A stretch of 64,000 bases of DNA from Ancistrus triradiatus (Eukaryota; Chordata; Actinopteri; Siluriformes; Loricariidae): positions 558,001-622,000 of the forward strand of contig JAJAGP010000049.1 in the NCBI GenBank assembly GCA_025084515.1. The letters are read 5' to 3'. Of the stretch, positions 12,713-24,005 are shown one piece after another. The translations under genes were made by a program, and so were the position numbers. Position 1 is the stretch's first letter. Each line of letters opens with the position of its first letter. The notes beneath the pieces were generated by a model, which made no database searches, was not told the origin of the DNA, and worked only from the letters and a program-made list of their open reading frames with translations.

Positions 12713-13122
12713 TCACAAAGATTCAAATAAAGATCTGTGGAAAAGAGGATTGATTATGGAGTGACAAATCCAAGTTAAACTTTTTTTTGGGTCCAATCTT
12801 TGTGTTGTTTTTTTGTCAGTGCTGTCCTTGATGGAAATTTCCTGTAGACTGCTGGTAGACTTCAATACATCTGCAAATTCAGCTACTTCTTTCACACTAT
12901 GGCCTTTGGCACACCCAAATGCAATCACCAATCGCCACCCATATTCCACACATCAAACAAGACACTGACTGCACTGTACCACCTCTTCTCAATCTATGAA
13001 TTTCATCGCACATCCCACGGGTATTTATAGCCCGCTCATCCTCATGCAACGCCATCTGCAGGTGCCTGAAGTTACTACCACCTTAAACACGCAAGGTGAC
13101 TCATTTTTTGTCCGGGTATATT
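12713..13122 (-). mobile_element. Tc1/mariner family D fragment with transposase N-terminus
   Basis: Reading on the minus strand from 13122, the end 'ggacaaaaaatgagtcacct' is followed by 'cctgcagatggcgttgcatg' and by a leader also found at 38240 and 43900. It leads into a frame containing 'RLVIAFGCAKGHSVKEVAEF', a helix-turn-helix-like N-terminus. Later catalytic regions are absent, so this is a truncated copy. Confidence 0.75.
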
Positions 13123-13995
13123 TTGTAATGTTTCACACATGCAACTAAGACACCTTAGTCTGCATCATCCTTCCTTTTGGTTCATCTATTTCTATTTTTA
13201 GGCATACTTTTAAGCGCTGGCTCACAGTTAGCATTCCAGTTAATCTCATACTTTACGTAAGAATCTGTTAAAGTTGGTGAATTATTTCTTAATGTTTTAG
13301 GTGGAGAAGGCACAAAGATGATTAACTGACTGGCTGGGGAGGTGAACACCTATGAAAGTGTATTATTTAGAGTCACTGAGGTGTTCAGTACAACCCATTC
13401 TGCTGAAACTGTTTGGTTTAGAGGTTCTGTATCTCTAGGCAGGGGCATAATGCCTAATTATGGGCCCTGGCCACAGAGTTATAATTCGCTCTAATTAATT
13501 TGACTCATGATATGTATAGTAAAAGCACTCAACTGAAGGCTACAGCAGAGCAAATGCACCAATATTTGCACTAACCTTTTTTCCAGAATAACAGCTAATG
13601 GCAGGAAGTAGCATAAGTAGCAAAAACATGTTGAGAGCATTTTCTACAGAACATGGTCTGACTGGATTGAAAAGCCTGAGCCTGAATGCACATGACGTAA
13701 TTACTGGTCATCATGTACATAAATGCGTATGATGTACTATGTAAAACAGGTTCCCTCTATGATACAAATAATGGTCTTTACATTTTACCTAAAAGCACAA
13801 TTCTCCCCTTTTCATCCTATATACTGTGTGAAATACTGTTCAAATGTTCCAGTAATGTAAACCACACTGAGGTGAACTGTGTGAAAGGGTATTAACGTCA
13901 TTATTATTACTCAAGATTAACTCCACGCACAAAGGCGGTCTGCAGGTTTTCATTGCACTGGTTCTGATGCACTGTCTCATTTTGAGTCTCTGAGG
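13123..13995. other. Intergenic DNA, no gene recognised
   Basis: No repeat family or exon was recognised. Open frames are at most 60 codons and look random. Confidence 0.55.
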
Positions 13996-14215
13996 ATGCG
14001 AGTGGCTGTACCAATGGCAGTCTAGGTGCTGTGTGCTTCTAAGCCTCAGGGGCGACGTGACTGTCGACTCATCGCAAGTAGGTCCTAGGTTTGATCCCAG
14101 TAGGGGTGCCCTGGGTCCTCCTTCTGTTTACTCCAGCTACTCTGGTTTCCTTCCAAAGACATGCACTGGGTTAATTGATTATGCTAAACTAGTCTCATCT
14201 GAGTGTGTATATAGC
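13996..14215 (+). repeat. tRNA-derived SINE (second type)
   Basis: A B-box-like 'ggtttgatcccagta' lies near 14088-14102. It is followed by 'ggtttccttccaaagacatg' and 'gggttaattgattatgctaa', the body of a SINE type common in teleosts. The A-box half is probably 'ggggcgacgtgactgtcgact' or close by. Confidence 0.65.
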
Positions 14216-14504
14216 TTCGATGGAACCTTGCGTCTGTCTCTGAGATAGCCGTTGATGCTGATGTTAAATAAACCACATAGACAAATTTTTGAGCCTCAGG
14301 TTGACTAGTCCCTGTAGAGATGAAGGGGAAAAAAGTGAGGGATGTAATTTTATTAATGATGTGCACTTAAAATTCTCTCTACACGTACAGTAGGAACATA
14401 AAGTCAGCCACAGGTGTAAGTTACCTTAACCTAATCTGATTTTATATATAGGAAACTCATTATATCCTTAGTTGGGATGAATTAGGGAAAATACAGAAAT
14501 AGGA

Positions 14505-14900
14505 AATGGTGGCAATAATAATAATAATAATAACAACTTAAAATTGTTAGTATTTAGTTTCATTTAAAAACTTATTATTATTATTAGTCTCATTATAAAA
14601 GTTTTATTATTGTTATTATTATCATTATTATTAAAATTAATTAATTTAATTAATAATGATGATGATGATGATGATATGATTTAATTTATTAATTTACACT
14701 ATTGTCTTATCCTATGGTTTTATATTCTCTATTTTATTATATTCTTCATAATACTGCATTCTGTTTAATTCATCATTGTCTATGTATTATATTTTACTTT
14801 AATTATTATATTTTCTTTAAATATGTTCTCTCTGTTAATTTCTATTTCGCTTCTGTTTATTTAAATAACTAATATAAAGCTTTTAATTTGGCAGCTTTTA
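14505..14900. repeat. AT-rich tract with ATT/ATG microsatellites
   Basis: ATA/TTA trinucleotide runs occur at about 14512-14533, 14570-14590 and 14605-14632, and a GAT run at about 14657-14677. The surrounding sequence is over 75 percent A+T by eye. No coding potential. Confidence 0.85.
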
Positions 14901-14969
14901 CTTATTTTATACAACAACATTTAATTCTTACATACAACATCTAGGCTGGCCAAGGATGTTGGGTACCTT

Positions 14970-15065
14970 TCTCCCTTCCTTATAATAGTCTTCCTTATAA
15001 AAGACTTTTTCCTTGCCACTATCACCCTAGGCTTGCTCAGTTTGGTCATTGAGTCTAGATAGTAG
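14970..15065 (+). mobile_element. L2-type LINE 3' UTR fragment, + orientation
   Basis: The block 'tttttccttgccactatcac', followed by 'cctaggcttgctcag', is the reverse complement of 15180-15225 inside the neighbouring LINE. It therefore faces that LINE tail to tail. Confidence 0.65.
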
Positions 15066-15868
15066 AAAACTGTCAAGTCAAGTCAAGTCAGATTTATCTA
15101 TATAGCGCTTTTTACAACGGAGCATTGTCTCAAAGCAACTTTACAAGTTTAGATTATCTCATAATAACTATGTCCAATCCCAAATTGAGCAAGCCTAGGG
15201 CAACAGTGCCAAGGAAAAACTCCCTAGGTCTAGGAAGAAACCTTGGGAGGACCAAGACTCAAAAAGGGACCCAACCTCCTTGGGCGGCGTAGATGTTAAA
15301 TCTAAGAGCGAACTAAAGTCATGGAGTCAAAGTTCGAATAGAATGTGAAGTATGCACAGTGGAGCTCCATCAGATGAACATCATGTGTGGGGCCGGAACT
15401 GCCGGAACACAGCTCAGAGAGAGAAAACAGAAAATGTAATTAGTTATTGATTAAGAGCACAGTGTTTATTAACAATCACTGATGCCATGTCAATCACTGA
15501 TGCCAAGTGTAGCATGAGACCCCGGCAGCATTAGCTATAGCAGCATAGCTAGAAAGCTAGAAAGAGGAGGAACTGGAAGGAAACGCAAGCCAAGAGGGGA
15601 TCACATGAGACATTGGCAAACCCCACGAGCAGCAGAAGACAGCAACCCAACGTCTCTGATCACCATAAGACTCTTTGACTATGAACCCCCAGCTCTGCCC
15701 TTATTTCTAAGGCCAAGGTTGCATGAAGTCAAGATCACGAGGACACCCAAGCCTAGTCAGCCAGAGAACCGCCCCACCCGACACTTCCGCCCCGGCAAGC
15801 GGACAAGGCAGGCAGGCCAGACATGACTCCAGACTCTGGCTCCAGTGACCCAAGCCATGCATCCTGAT

Positions 15869-18693
15869 CTAAATCTTGTCAAAAGCCTTTGTAAATAAGT
15901 ATGTCTTTAGCGTAGACTTAAAACTTTGGAGAGTGTCTGAGTCTCGAACGAAAGTGGGAAGTTTATTCCATAGTTGGGGGGCCATGTATGAGAAAGCCTT
16001 TCCCCCGACTGTGACTTTTTTAATTCTAGTAACTAAAAGAAGTCCTGTACCCTGAGAACGAAGCAGACAAGTTGGATTGTAAAACTCTAAGAGTTCACTC
16101 AGATAATGTGGGGCCAGGCCATGTAGAGCTTTATAAATTATAAGAAGTATTTTGTAATCAATACGGAATTTGACTGGTAACCAGTGCAGTGATGATAGAA
16201 CAGGAGTGATATGATCAAATTTTCTAGTTCGAGATAGCACTCGGGCAGCTGCATTCTGAACTAACTAAAGTTTATTTACTAGAGCATCCAGTAAGTAAGG
16301 CGTTACAGTAATCCGACCTTCAGGTTATAAACGCATGAACAAGTTTCTCTGCATCATTAAAAGAGAGGATATTTCTAAGTTTAGCGATATTTTGTAATTG
16401 AAAGAAAGCAATTCGAGTGATGCTGCTAATGTGTGCATCAAAGGAGAGATCTGAATCAAATGTGACCCCTAAGTTTTTTACAGACGGACTTGGCAATACT
16501 GGACAGCCATCTAGATTTAGGATAGATGTAGCTAACCTGTCTCTCACAGCCTTGGGTCCTACCAATAGAACCTCAGTTTTATCAAAGTTAAGTAAGAGAA
16601 AATTAAATAACATCCAATCTTTTATTTCCTTTACACAGTCCTCAATTTTGTTGATTGTAAGGCTGTCATTAGGTTTGGCTGATATGTACAGCTGTGTATC
16701 ATCTGCATAGCAGTGGAAACTAATGCCATGTTTGCGAATAACTGAGCCTAGTGGCAGCATGTACAGAGAGAATAAAAGCTGGCCAAGCACTGACCCCTGA
16801 GGCATGCCATACTTCACTTTTGAGAGCTTAGACCTTAGATTATTTATATGAACTGGTACCGGTCAGTTAAGTAGGATTTAAACCAAGAAAGTGCTGATCC
16901 CTTAATACCTACAGTATTTTCTAGTCTATTTAGTAAAACATCATGATCTATAGTGTCAAATGCTGCACTTAAATCTAACAGAACAAGAAATTAAAAACAT
17001 CCCTTATCTGAGGACATTAACAAGTCATTTAGTACCCTAATTAATGCTGTTTCAGTACTATGATGCCAGACTGAAATGTTTCATAAATTTCCTTCCTTTG
17101 GAGGTAACTGCAGAGCTGCTAATAGACGGCTTTTTCTAAGATCTTTTACAGAAATGGTAGATTTGAAATTGGTCTAGAATTAGATATCACACAAGGGTCA
17201 GGATTGGCTTTTTTTAATCAGTGGTTTGATAACGGCACACTTAAAGGATTTGGGCACATAACCAAAGGTAAGGGATGAATTTAAAATAACTAACACTGGC
17301 TCTATAACACTGGGTAATACTTGTTTGAGTGAACGTGTAGGAATTGGATCTAATAAACATGTTGATGACTTAGACGAGCTGATCAGTGCGGATAGTTCAG
17401 TATTAGTAATTGGGGTAAAAGATTATTAAACTGATGTCTTCACTAGTGCTGCATCTGGAAGGTGGCTGAATAGTTTGGTGATGTGATGAGCATTGAGTTT
17501 TATGCCTAATGTTTTCTATCTTATTATTAAAGAAAGTCATGAAATCATTACTGTTAAAATTACACAGAACGTGAGAATCACTTTCTGTGGTTTTTTTTGG
17601 TAATTTGGAGACTGTATTAAAGAGAAATCTTGGATTATTCTTATTTTTCTCTATGATTTAAGAGGTGTATGCAGCCTTAGCTTTAGTGAGGGCATGCTTA
17701 TACTCTGCCATGCTGTCCCTCCAAGCAAGCTTAAACACCTCCAATTTACTATGTCTCCACTTGTGCTCTAAATGCCATGTTCTTTGCTTTAAGGTAGGGG
17801 TGTGGTCATTATACCATGGTGCTAGCCTTTTTTCCCTAATACGTTTGACCCTAGCAGGGGCAGTCATGTCCAGGGTTGAGCGAAGCACACATTCTAATTG
17901 CTCATTTACACAAGATGATTTATCTCCATAGGTGTATTAAATTTTAAGTCTGGTAGGTTTTTAATAAACGCAGCTGGAGTAGCAGATGTGATAGTGTGCT
18001 TAGTGTGATAACGAGGCAGAAGGATTTTATTTATTAGAGATAGCTCAAATACTAAAAGATAGTGATCTGAAATCGAATCACTTTGGGGGAAAACATCAAG
18101 GTTATCTATTTTGATATCAAATGTTAATATTAGATCTAAAGTATGATTACAGCGGTGGGTTGGTCCCATCACATTCTGAGTGATACCCATGGATTCTAAG
18201 ATGGACTCGAAAGCAATTATAAGTGGATCCTGCTCATTGTCAAAGTGAATATTGAAATCACCTACAATTAAAGCCTTATCTGTTGACAGTAGTAAGCAGG
18301 AAAGAAAGTTAGCAAATTCCTGAAGAAATTCTGAATAGGGACCAGGAGGGAGGTAAATAGTGATAAGCTGAAAAGAGTGTGGTTTTGACTTCCATAACGT
18401 GGATCAGTCACATTAAGAATCAGTATTTCATTAGCCCTGTAATGGGATTTAGTTGTAACACCTAGCTCTTTGTCAAAAATTGTGGCTATGCCTCCCCCGA
18501 CCATTAGGACGAGGGCGATTAGCATGACTGCATCCAGGAGGTGAGGCTTCATTTAAGGCTAAATATTCATCAGGTCTAATCCAAGTCTCAGTGAGACAGA
18601 GAGCATGTAAACGTTTATCAGTGATTATTTCATTTAAAATCACTGCTTTGTTTGTAAGTGATCTAACGTTAAGTAATCCTAGCTTTAGTCTAA
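15869..18693 (-). pseudogene. LINE ORF2: endonuclease and reverse transcriptase, broken
   Basis: The N-terminal AP endonuclease begins with 'LGLLNVRSLTNKAVILNEI' and 'ALCLTETWI' near 18690-18560. The 'SDSISDHYLLVFEL' motif with its SDH triplet is at about 18062-18070. The RT domain shows 'GMPQGSVLGQLLF' and the catalytic 'YADD' box at 16698-16709. The C-terminal part has 'LHWLPVKFRIDYK' and 'LWNKLP', typical of L2 elements, and ends at a stop at 15869. The expected length of about 940 codons is kept, but stops and frameshifts split it into at least six open pieces, so it cannot make active protein. In a live copy this protein nicks DNA and copies the LINE RNA. Confidence 0.88.
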
Positions 18694-18911
18694 TGTTGTT
18701 ATTTCTTTGGGAGCTATTTGTGCTATCTGGGAAGCTATCTCTTTATACTAATGAGGTTATTAAAACAGACCTTTTGAGAGCGTTTACGTTTAGGGCAGAT
18801 GCGGGTAACAGACACAGTTTCAATAATGTGGGTTCTGGGTGACGGTATATGGCTACCAGCAGACAGTTGGTTAAGCCGGTTTGTCTGCTGCCTGACCCCT
18901 GCTCTGGATAG

Positions 18912-19782
18912 TCAGCCCCTAACCAATCGGGCCATAAGACTATGGGCAATGTTGCAGGAGATGAGAGCGGCACCCTTCCGAGTGGGATGGACACCGTCCC
19001 ATCCTAAAAGGCCAGGCTTACCCTCAAAGGCTGTCCAGTTGTCTATATAGCCCACGTCGTTTTCAGAGCACCACTTGGACAGCCAGCAGTTCAGCGACCA
19101 TAACCTTCTGTAGGCTTGGTCACCTCGCCGCATTGGGATGGGGCCAGAGCACACTACAGCATCGGACATCGCCTTCGCCACGCTAACCACCTCTACAAAA
19201 TTAGCCTTAGTAACCCCTGACTGACGAAGGCGTTATATCATTAGCCCCTAAATTAATAACTATCCTAGAGAATCTGCGGCTCTCAAGTTCACTAAAACTC
19301 GTTACAGTGTCCGGCACTCTGGCTCCGAGGATACAGAGAACTCTAGCTGCTGGTGTCCCTAAAGGGGTAGCAAGTTTCACATGTCGTAAAATAGAGTCAC
19401 CTATGACCAGAGCTCTTTCAACAGGCTGCTCAGTGGGTGTTTCACTGAGGAGGGCAAACCTGTTGGACACGTGAACATATAAAGATTGGTGCTCTCGTGG
19501 ACTAGCCTTACGACTACGTCGCCGAACCGTCACCCACTTGCCCTGCTGCGAGGACTCTGACGGTGCTGGGGCTCTAACTTCACCTGTGGCATCCAGATCT
19601 GCTAAGCTAGGAGCTGAGCTAGCCTTCTGTAATGTCTGGATGCGCGCCTCTAAAACTACAATCTACTCCGTCAAACTGGCTACAAGTTTACACCTATCAC
19701 AAGTAAAATTTACACTAATGACAGAGGAAGAATAGCTAAAAATGCCACACTCTGCACAGGGAACAAGCACAGCAGAAGCCAT
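18912..19782 (-). pseudogene. LINE ORF1 with SGNH esterase domain, broken
   Basis: The start MASAVLVPCAEC is at 19782. It gives two CxxC pairs (CAEC and CDRC), as in a small zinc-binding module, then a short heptad-like stretch. The SGNH hydrolase blocks follow: 'VIGDSILRHV' with the nucleophile Ser (19393-19401), 'VINLGAND' (about 19237-19248), and 'WDGVHPTRKG' with the Asp and His of the triad (about 18987-18998). Two breaks are visible: an in-frame TAG after 'ASLTE' near 19664 and a frameshift near 19205-19240, after which the frame continues as RLRQSGVTKANF. Esterase-type ORF1 proteins are known in CR1/L2 LINEs. The role of the esterase is not settled. Confidence 0.88.
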
Positions 19783-20224
19783 GTTAGTACAATCAATGAA
19801 TTAAAGGCCCTTATCTTCGGGTGGTGTTGTGGGGTGCCGAATGAAGATATGGTTCAACTGCAGCCGATGGTCCAATGCAATGCTCGATAAAAGCGTTAAT
19901 ACAAGTTAAGTTAATGCAAAACGTCACAATAAACTAAATCTCAGAAAGAAAGTGGGAAAAGACTGTAAAAAAAGTTATAAAAACACACTACTGCAAAAGA
20001 AGACGCAACTCTGGTAATTAGCTAATGGCTAATTACTGCAAACACAAAAAAGCCGGTATTATACCTGTAAAGTTACTAAACAACGATTAGCGGCAAAAAA
20101 ATATAATCCGCCGGTACGAGAATAAAATGATTAAGATGTTGTAAAAACCTACTATATATACGATTATATATGATACAGATGCGATCGGGAATTAAAATAT
20201 ATCAAAGGTAAAGAAGCTGCTAGC

Positions 20225-20310
20225 AGCTACGAAACGGCGTCCTAAAGCTGCTTTGAGACAATGCTCCATTGTAAAAAGCTCTATAGAAATAAATCTGAAT
20301 TTGACTTTCC
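20225..20310 (+). mobile_element. L2-type LINE 3' end fragment
   Basis: The segment 'gctttgagacaatgctccat' through 'aaatctgaatttgactttcc' is the + strand form of the LINE tail found reversed at 15080-15140. It abuts the 5' region of the minus-strand LINE. Confidence 0.75.
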
Positions 20311-21185
20311 CTAATAACAATAATAATAATAGTAATAATAATCGACAACAACAAATGTAAGCCCCCCCGGCCATCTAAGATAAATACAAGTTACAGTAAC
20401 AGTAACATTTCTTGTTGATCTTCTACACATAAAACCAACAGATTTCTGAAAAACACTGTACACACACTCTCCAGTCAATAATAGATAATAAGAAATGGGA
20501 TAAACATCTAGAGAGTAGCGCTGAGTGCTTTGAAGATGTACCAGTGTGACCTGCAGAAGTTGTAAAAGACAGATTTAGTCCATCATGTGACTTGCGTTAA
20601 CTCTTAAACCCATTCACTGCAAACCTGTTTTTAGTGTTCTTAGAAAACCAGGACGGAATTGGTGCGATCACTATGAACAGAATGTGTTTCAGATAAAGAT
20701 GCAGACCATTACAGTTCCTGACTGATTTGAGATAACAGGGTACAGCCCTCTTCAGGAACGAGTGGACATTTATGTTGCCTCTAAGTAGTTTAAGAGAACA
20801 GATGAATGCTGTGTGCAGGAAGTGGGGAAAAAAAAGAATACAACGATTGTAAAGTGACAATGAACTGAACGCCCTCAGGCTTGACATGAGGTTTGGGATG
20901 TGCTTCTGAACCCATACATATTCAACTGCCAGGTTTTATCCAAAGCTACTTGGAAAGCAGTGAGACGGGATACAATCCATGCCTAAAGCTGAGACTTAAG
21001 GTACTTACTTAAAGGATTTTGGGGGATTTGAAAAGAAATCTTCCACGCCCTCACTAAAAAGTAGTGTTTAACTACAACTTCCCACTATATTTTTATAAAT
21101 TGATTGGTAAACAGGCCAGTAATGGTTTTTCAGTGAGTCATAAATCAGTTAAGCTCAAAAAAGGAAGCGAGAGCATAATAAGTGA
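20311..21185. other. Intergenic DNA with an ATA microsatellite
   Basis: An ATA/AAT run occupies about 20313-20345. The rest shows no exon and no recognised repeat. Confidence 0.55.
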
Positions 21186-21189
21186 CAAT

Positions 21190-21482
21190 TATACATACCC
21201 AGATTGGCCGACATGTCTGGTCCACATCTGGCAGAGATACAGCAGTGCTACCTACATGTGAGCCATATGTGATCCACGTATTAAAAAAAAACTCATATGG
21301 TCCACATGTTCCAAAACGGAACCACTTGGTCCACTTCTGTCAGAGATATAGCGATGCCCTTCACTTTTGGCTGACTCGTGGGCCTAATCTGGTGCCTATG
21401 TGGCCCACACTTTGCTACAGGAATCCATGTGGCAAGTGGGCCAGATCTGGGACAGAATCATTTTGCTTCCTGGGTAGTACAG
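21190..21482. repeat. Degenerate dispersed repeat with 'tggtccaca / gtggcc' units
   Basis: The words 'tggtccaca', 'gtggcccaca', 'gtgggccagatctgg' and 'cagagatacagc/cagagatatagc' recur at irregular spacing. Tracts of 'tggcccacatgtgg' type are common repeats in cyprinid and catfish genomes. The open frames here are by-products. Confidence 0.5.
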
Positions 21483-21759
21483 GATTAGACATACCTGAAA
21501 AATAAACATGTCAAAAAATTCCCCTTGAATTGAAAACCGTTCTATCAGTTAATATAAGTTTGTTTTCTCTGTTTTGTTTTGTTTTTGCCAAAATCTCTCT
21601 CCAGCTCACGTGAAGCATGAACTCTAATGTAAACAAGAGTCAGTGCAGCAAACTGGCCCAGAGTGCACCATGACACTGATTACAAAGTGCTATACTATAG
21701 ACAGGTGAGGTGATTGGGTATAGACCTGGCTCTAGTGGAGAAGGACTTGATCATGAGTG

Positions 21760-22195
21760 ATGAGTGTGGGATCGATAAATGGATGGGGTCAAGAGCAGCA
21801 GTTTTGCAGTCAGTGCTGCAATCTGTGCTGCTTAGACCTCCAACAGATCTATTCGGGTCAAGTCAATTTCTGTCTTTAGCTGATCCTCAGATATGTCTAG
21901 GACCATATATGGCCATTGGTACATGGGCTTACTTGGCTTATTCTACATGACAGGTGTGGAGTCTAGGCTTAGAGTAGAGGTGATGATAGAGAGGAATCAG
22001 TTGAGGTGGTTTGGGCATCTCATGCTGTTTCAGGCATGTTTCAGTCATGTCTACCTGGATGGAGAGCCCAGCACAGACCCAGGATCTGCTTTAGGGATTA
22101 TTGCTCAGAGTTGGCTTGGATATGTCTGGGGTCCCCAATGAAGAGTTGAACTAGGGAAATAGAGACATCTGGACTGAACTATTCAGCAACTTTTC
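21760..22195 (+). mobile_element. LINE ORF2 C-terminal remnant
   Basis: The translation 'SRLRVEVMIERNQLRWFGHL' matches the end region of fish LINE ORF2 proteins, usually 'ERSQLRWFGHLVRMP'. It continues into 'WLGYVWGPQ', corresponding to 'LAWERLGIP', followed by a stop and degraded sequence. The RT core is missing upstream. Confidence 0.65.
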
Positions 22196-22304
22196 AGTAA
22201 TTTGTAAGGCCAAGATGCATATTGCTTACACTGTTATATTCAGTATCCCATTTATTTACCTCCTGTTTATTTAAACTGCTATTATAAACTTAGTAATTTG
22301 CTAA

Positions 22305-22500
22305 ATCATCCAGCCCAGGGAGTTTGGCTTCCTTTGGAGTCTTGGTCCTCCCAAGGTTTCTTCCCTATAACGTTTGGGGAGTTTTTCCTTGACACTGTCG
22401 CCTCAGGCTTGCTCACTTAGGGCTTTGAGCCTTTATTTGTAAGGCTGCTTTGAGGGAATGCTCTGAATGCGCTATATAAATACATTTGCAGTAAATCACA
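22305..22500 (+). mobile_element. L2-type LINE 3' UTR and tail
   Basis: The blocks 'cttggtcctcccaaggtttc', 'gtttttccttgacactgtcg' and 'gctttgagggaatgctctga' match the 3' UTR of the LINE at 15073, read on the opposite strand. The tail 'atgcgctatataaataca' ends the match. Confidence 0.75.
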
Positions 22501-24003
22501 CTTTCAGAGTTTGTTCGTGTGGTGAGTCGAGGCTTTGTTTCCTAAGCTATGTTTGTTTGCCATCTGGGTTCATCTGCGTTCTTTGCTTGTCAGTCTGTTT
22601 AGTTGCAGACTTCAGCAGAAGTATTTAACTCGTGTTTTGTGTGTGTGATTTTAGTAAAGCACTTTTGTAATTGAATTCTCTGACCCAACCTTTTGGCTGC
22701 TGGTCTGCTACTGAGCAAACCGAACAAATCTGCGCTGACCGGCACAGGAGATCAAAGAAACAATGAATAACATTTTAATATTATTACCCCTCAAATTATT
22801 GCTCAATTAAATTAGTCTGACACTTGATTTTATGTTTGTTTAACCTTTTTTTAATGACCTTTTATCTTTCTGCCAAAACCTGTCAGTGTCATTTTGGATT
22901 GCTTTCTGACATTTTGCAGACATGACTGACGCTCCTGTTCATCTCACATGGCAGTGCCTGCGGATAATGATGATGCTCCCGACACCTTGGCAAGGTTTAA
23001 AATTGTTATCTGACCTTACATCATCCACGCGATAGCCATGTTAGTTTGCTGCAGCTATAGCACACCTGGATAAAGCAATTATTTAGTGGAGGCTGTAGAG
23101 CATTACAGATTTAATTAACCCTGATTTGATCTCAGCTCAGATTTGAGGAGATCCATATTGCATTAAGTATGTTGGAATTACAACTTTTTTTCAACAAAAT
23201 GCTATGCAAACAGATTTCCGTTTTTCTCTTGAATGCAAAAATCTAATGAAGACAGATAAAAGTTCATTAATATGGAAATTAATATCAATGAGTCAAGCAA
23301 AACAAATGCAATCGACCTGCAATCTTGGCATCCTTTCCTCGCTGCCATTTTGCTCAAAAGTACACACGATGTCTCGTCTTTGTGGGTGTGAGATACTGCA
23401 GTACTGCAGGTAATTAAACCAGCAATTTCCCAAATGCCATATCCTATACATGCCCTTCTCTCACAATAAGCAAGGTTAATTCTCTTTATGACTCTATTGC
23501 AGGTTTCGGATACGGTGTGTACACTTCAAGACTGACATCTCCACGTTTGCATGTTAATGAATGCAATAAAGAGCTGAAAGTATAAATGTGTTTTAATTGT
23601 TCTGGCAGAATGTGTTTAATTATGACTTGGTAAAAGGTTGGACCACGTTTTGTGATTCATTTGAACAAAAGAGGAGGTACTTCCAGGGGGTTCACAAACA
23701 TTTTCAAGCACCTGTTTTGCTCCATCACGGCTTTGTGGGAGGTAATAATAATAATGATGATCATTTAGTGCTTCTGATTTGCTTTGAAATTGCAATTATT
23801 GTTCATTTTGCCAAAGCTTTTTGTGTTTATAATTACAGGCACACCAAATTTTATATTTACAAACCGTAATATGTCATAGGTTTGAATCCCAGTGGTGCCA
23901 TCCAGGGGAGATCACATTCAGCTACTGTTCTCTACATTACTACTATTAATATTTTATTATATGGTGTTTCATTATTATTTTATTATATGAATATTAATTA
24001 TTA
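22501..24003. other. Intergenic DNA, no gene recognised
   Basis: No exon signal. A short AAT run is at 23745-23757 and AT-rich sequence at 23940-24000. Balanced-composition stretches at 22860-23160 could be non-coding constrained sequence, but there is no direct evidence. Confidence 0.5.
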
Positions 24004-24005
24004 TA

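Larger units (their letters stand above)
15073..20220 (-). mobile_element. L2-type LINE, nearly full length, two ORFs
   Basis: On the minus strand the order is: a probable 5' UTR (from about 20220), ORF1 with paired cysteines and an SGNH esterase (19782-18912), ORF2 with AP endonuclease and reverse transcriptase (18693-15869), then a 3' UTR. The 3' end carries repeats of the unit TTGAC (seen as 'gtcaagtcaagtcaagtcag' at 15074-15093). LINEs of the L2/CR1 group move by target-primed reverse transcription and are usually 5' truncated, so a copy with ORF1 is less common. The 5' limit is uncertain. Confidence 0.85.

Noticed and set aside
15605..15826. Open frame with arginine-rich end
   Set aside because: It lies in the 3' UTR of the minus-strand LINE and is not a gene.
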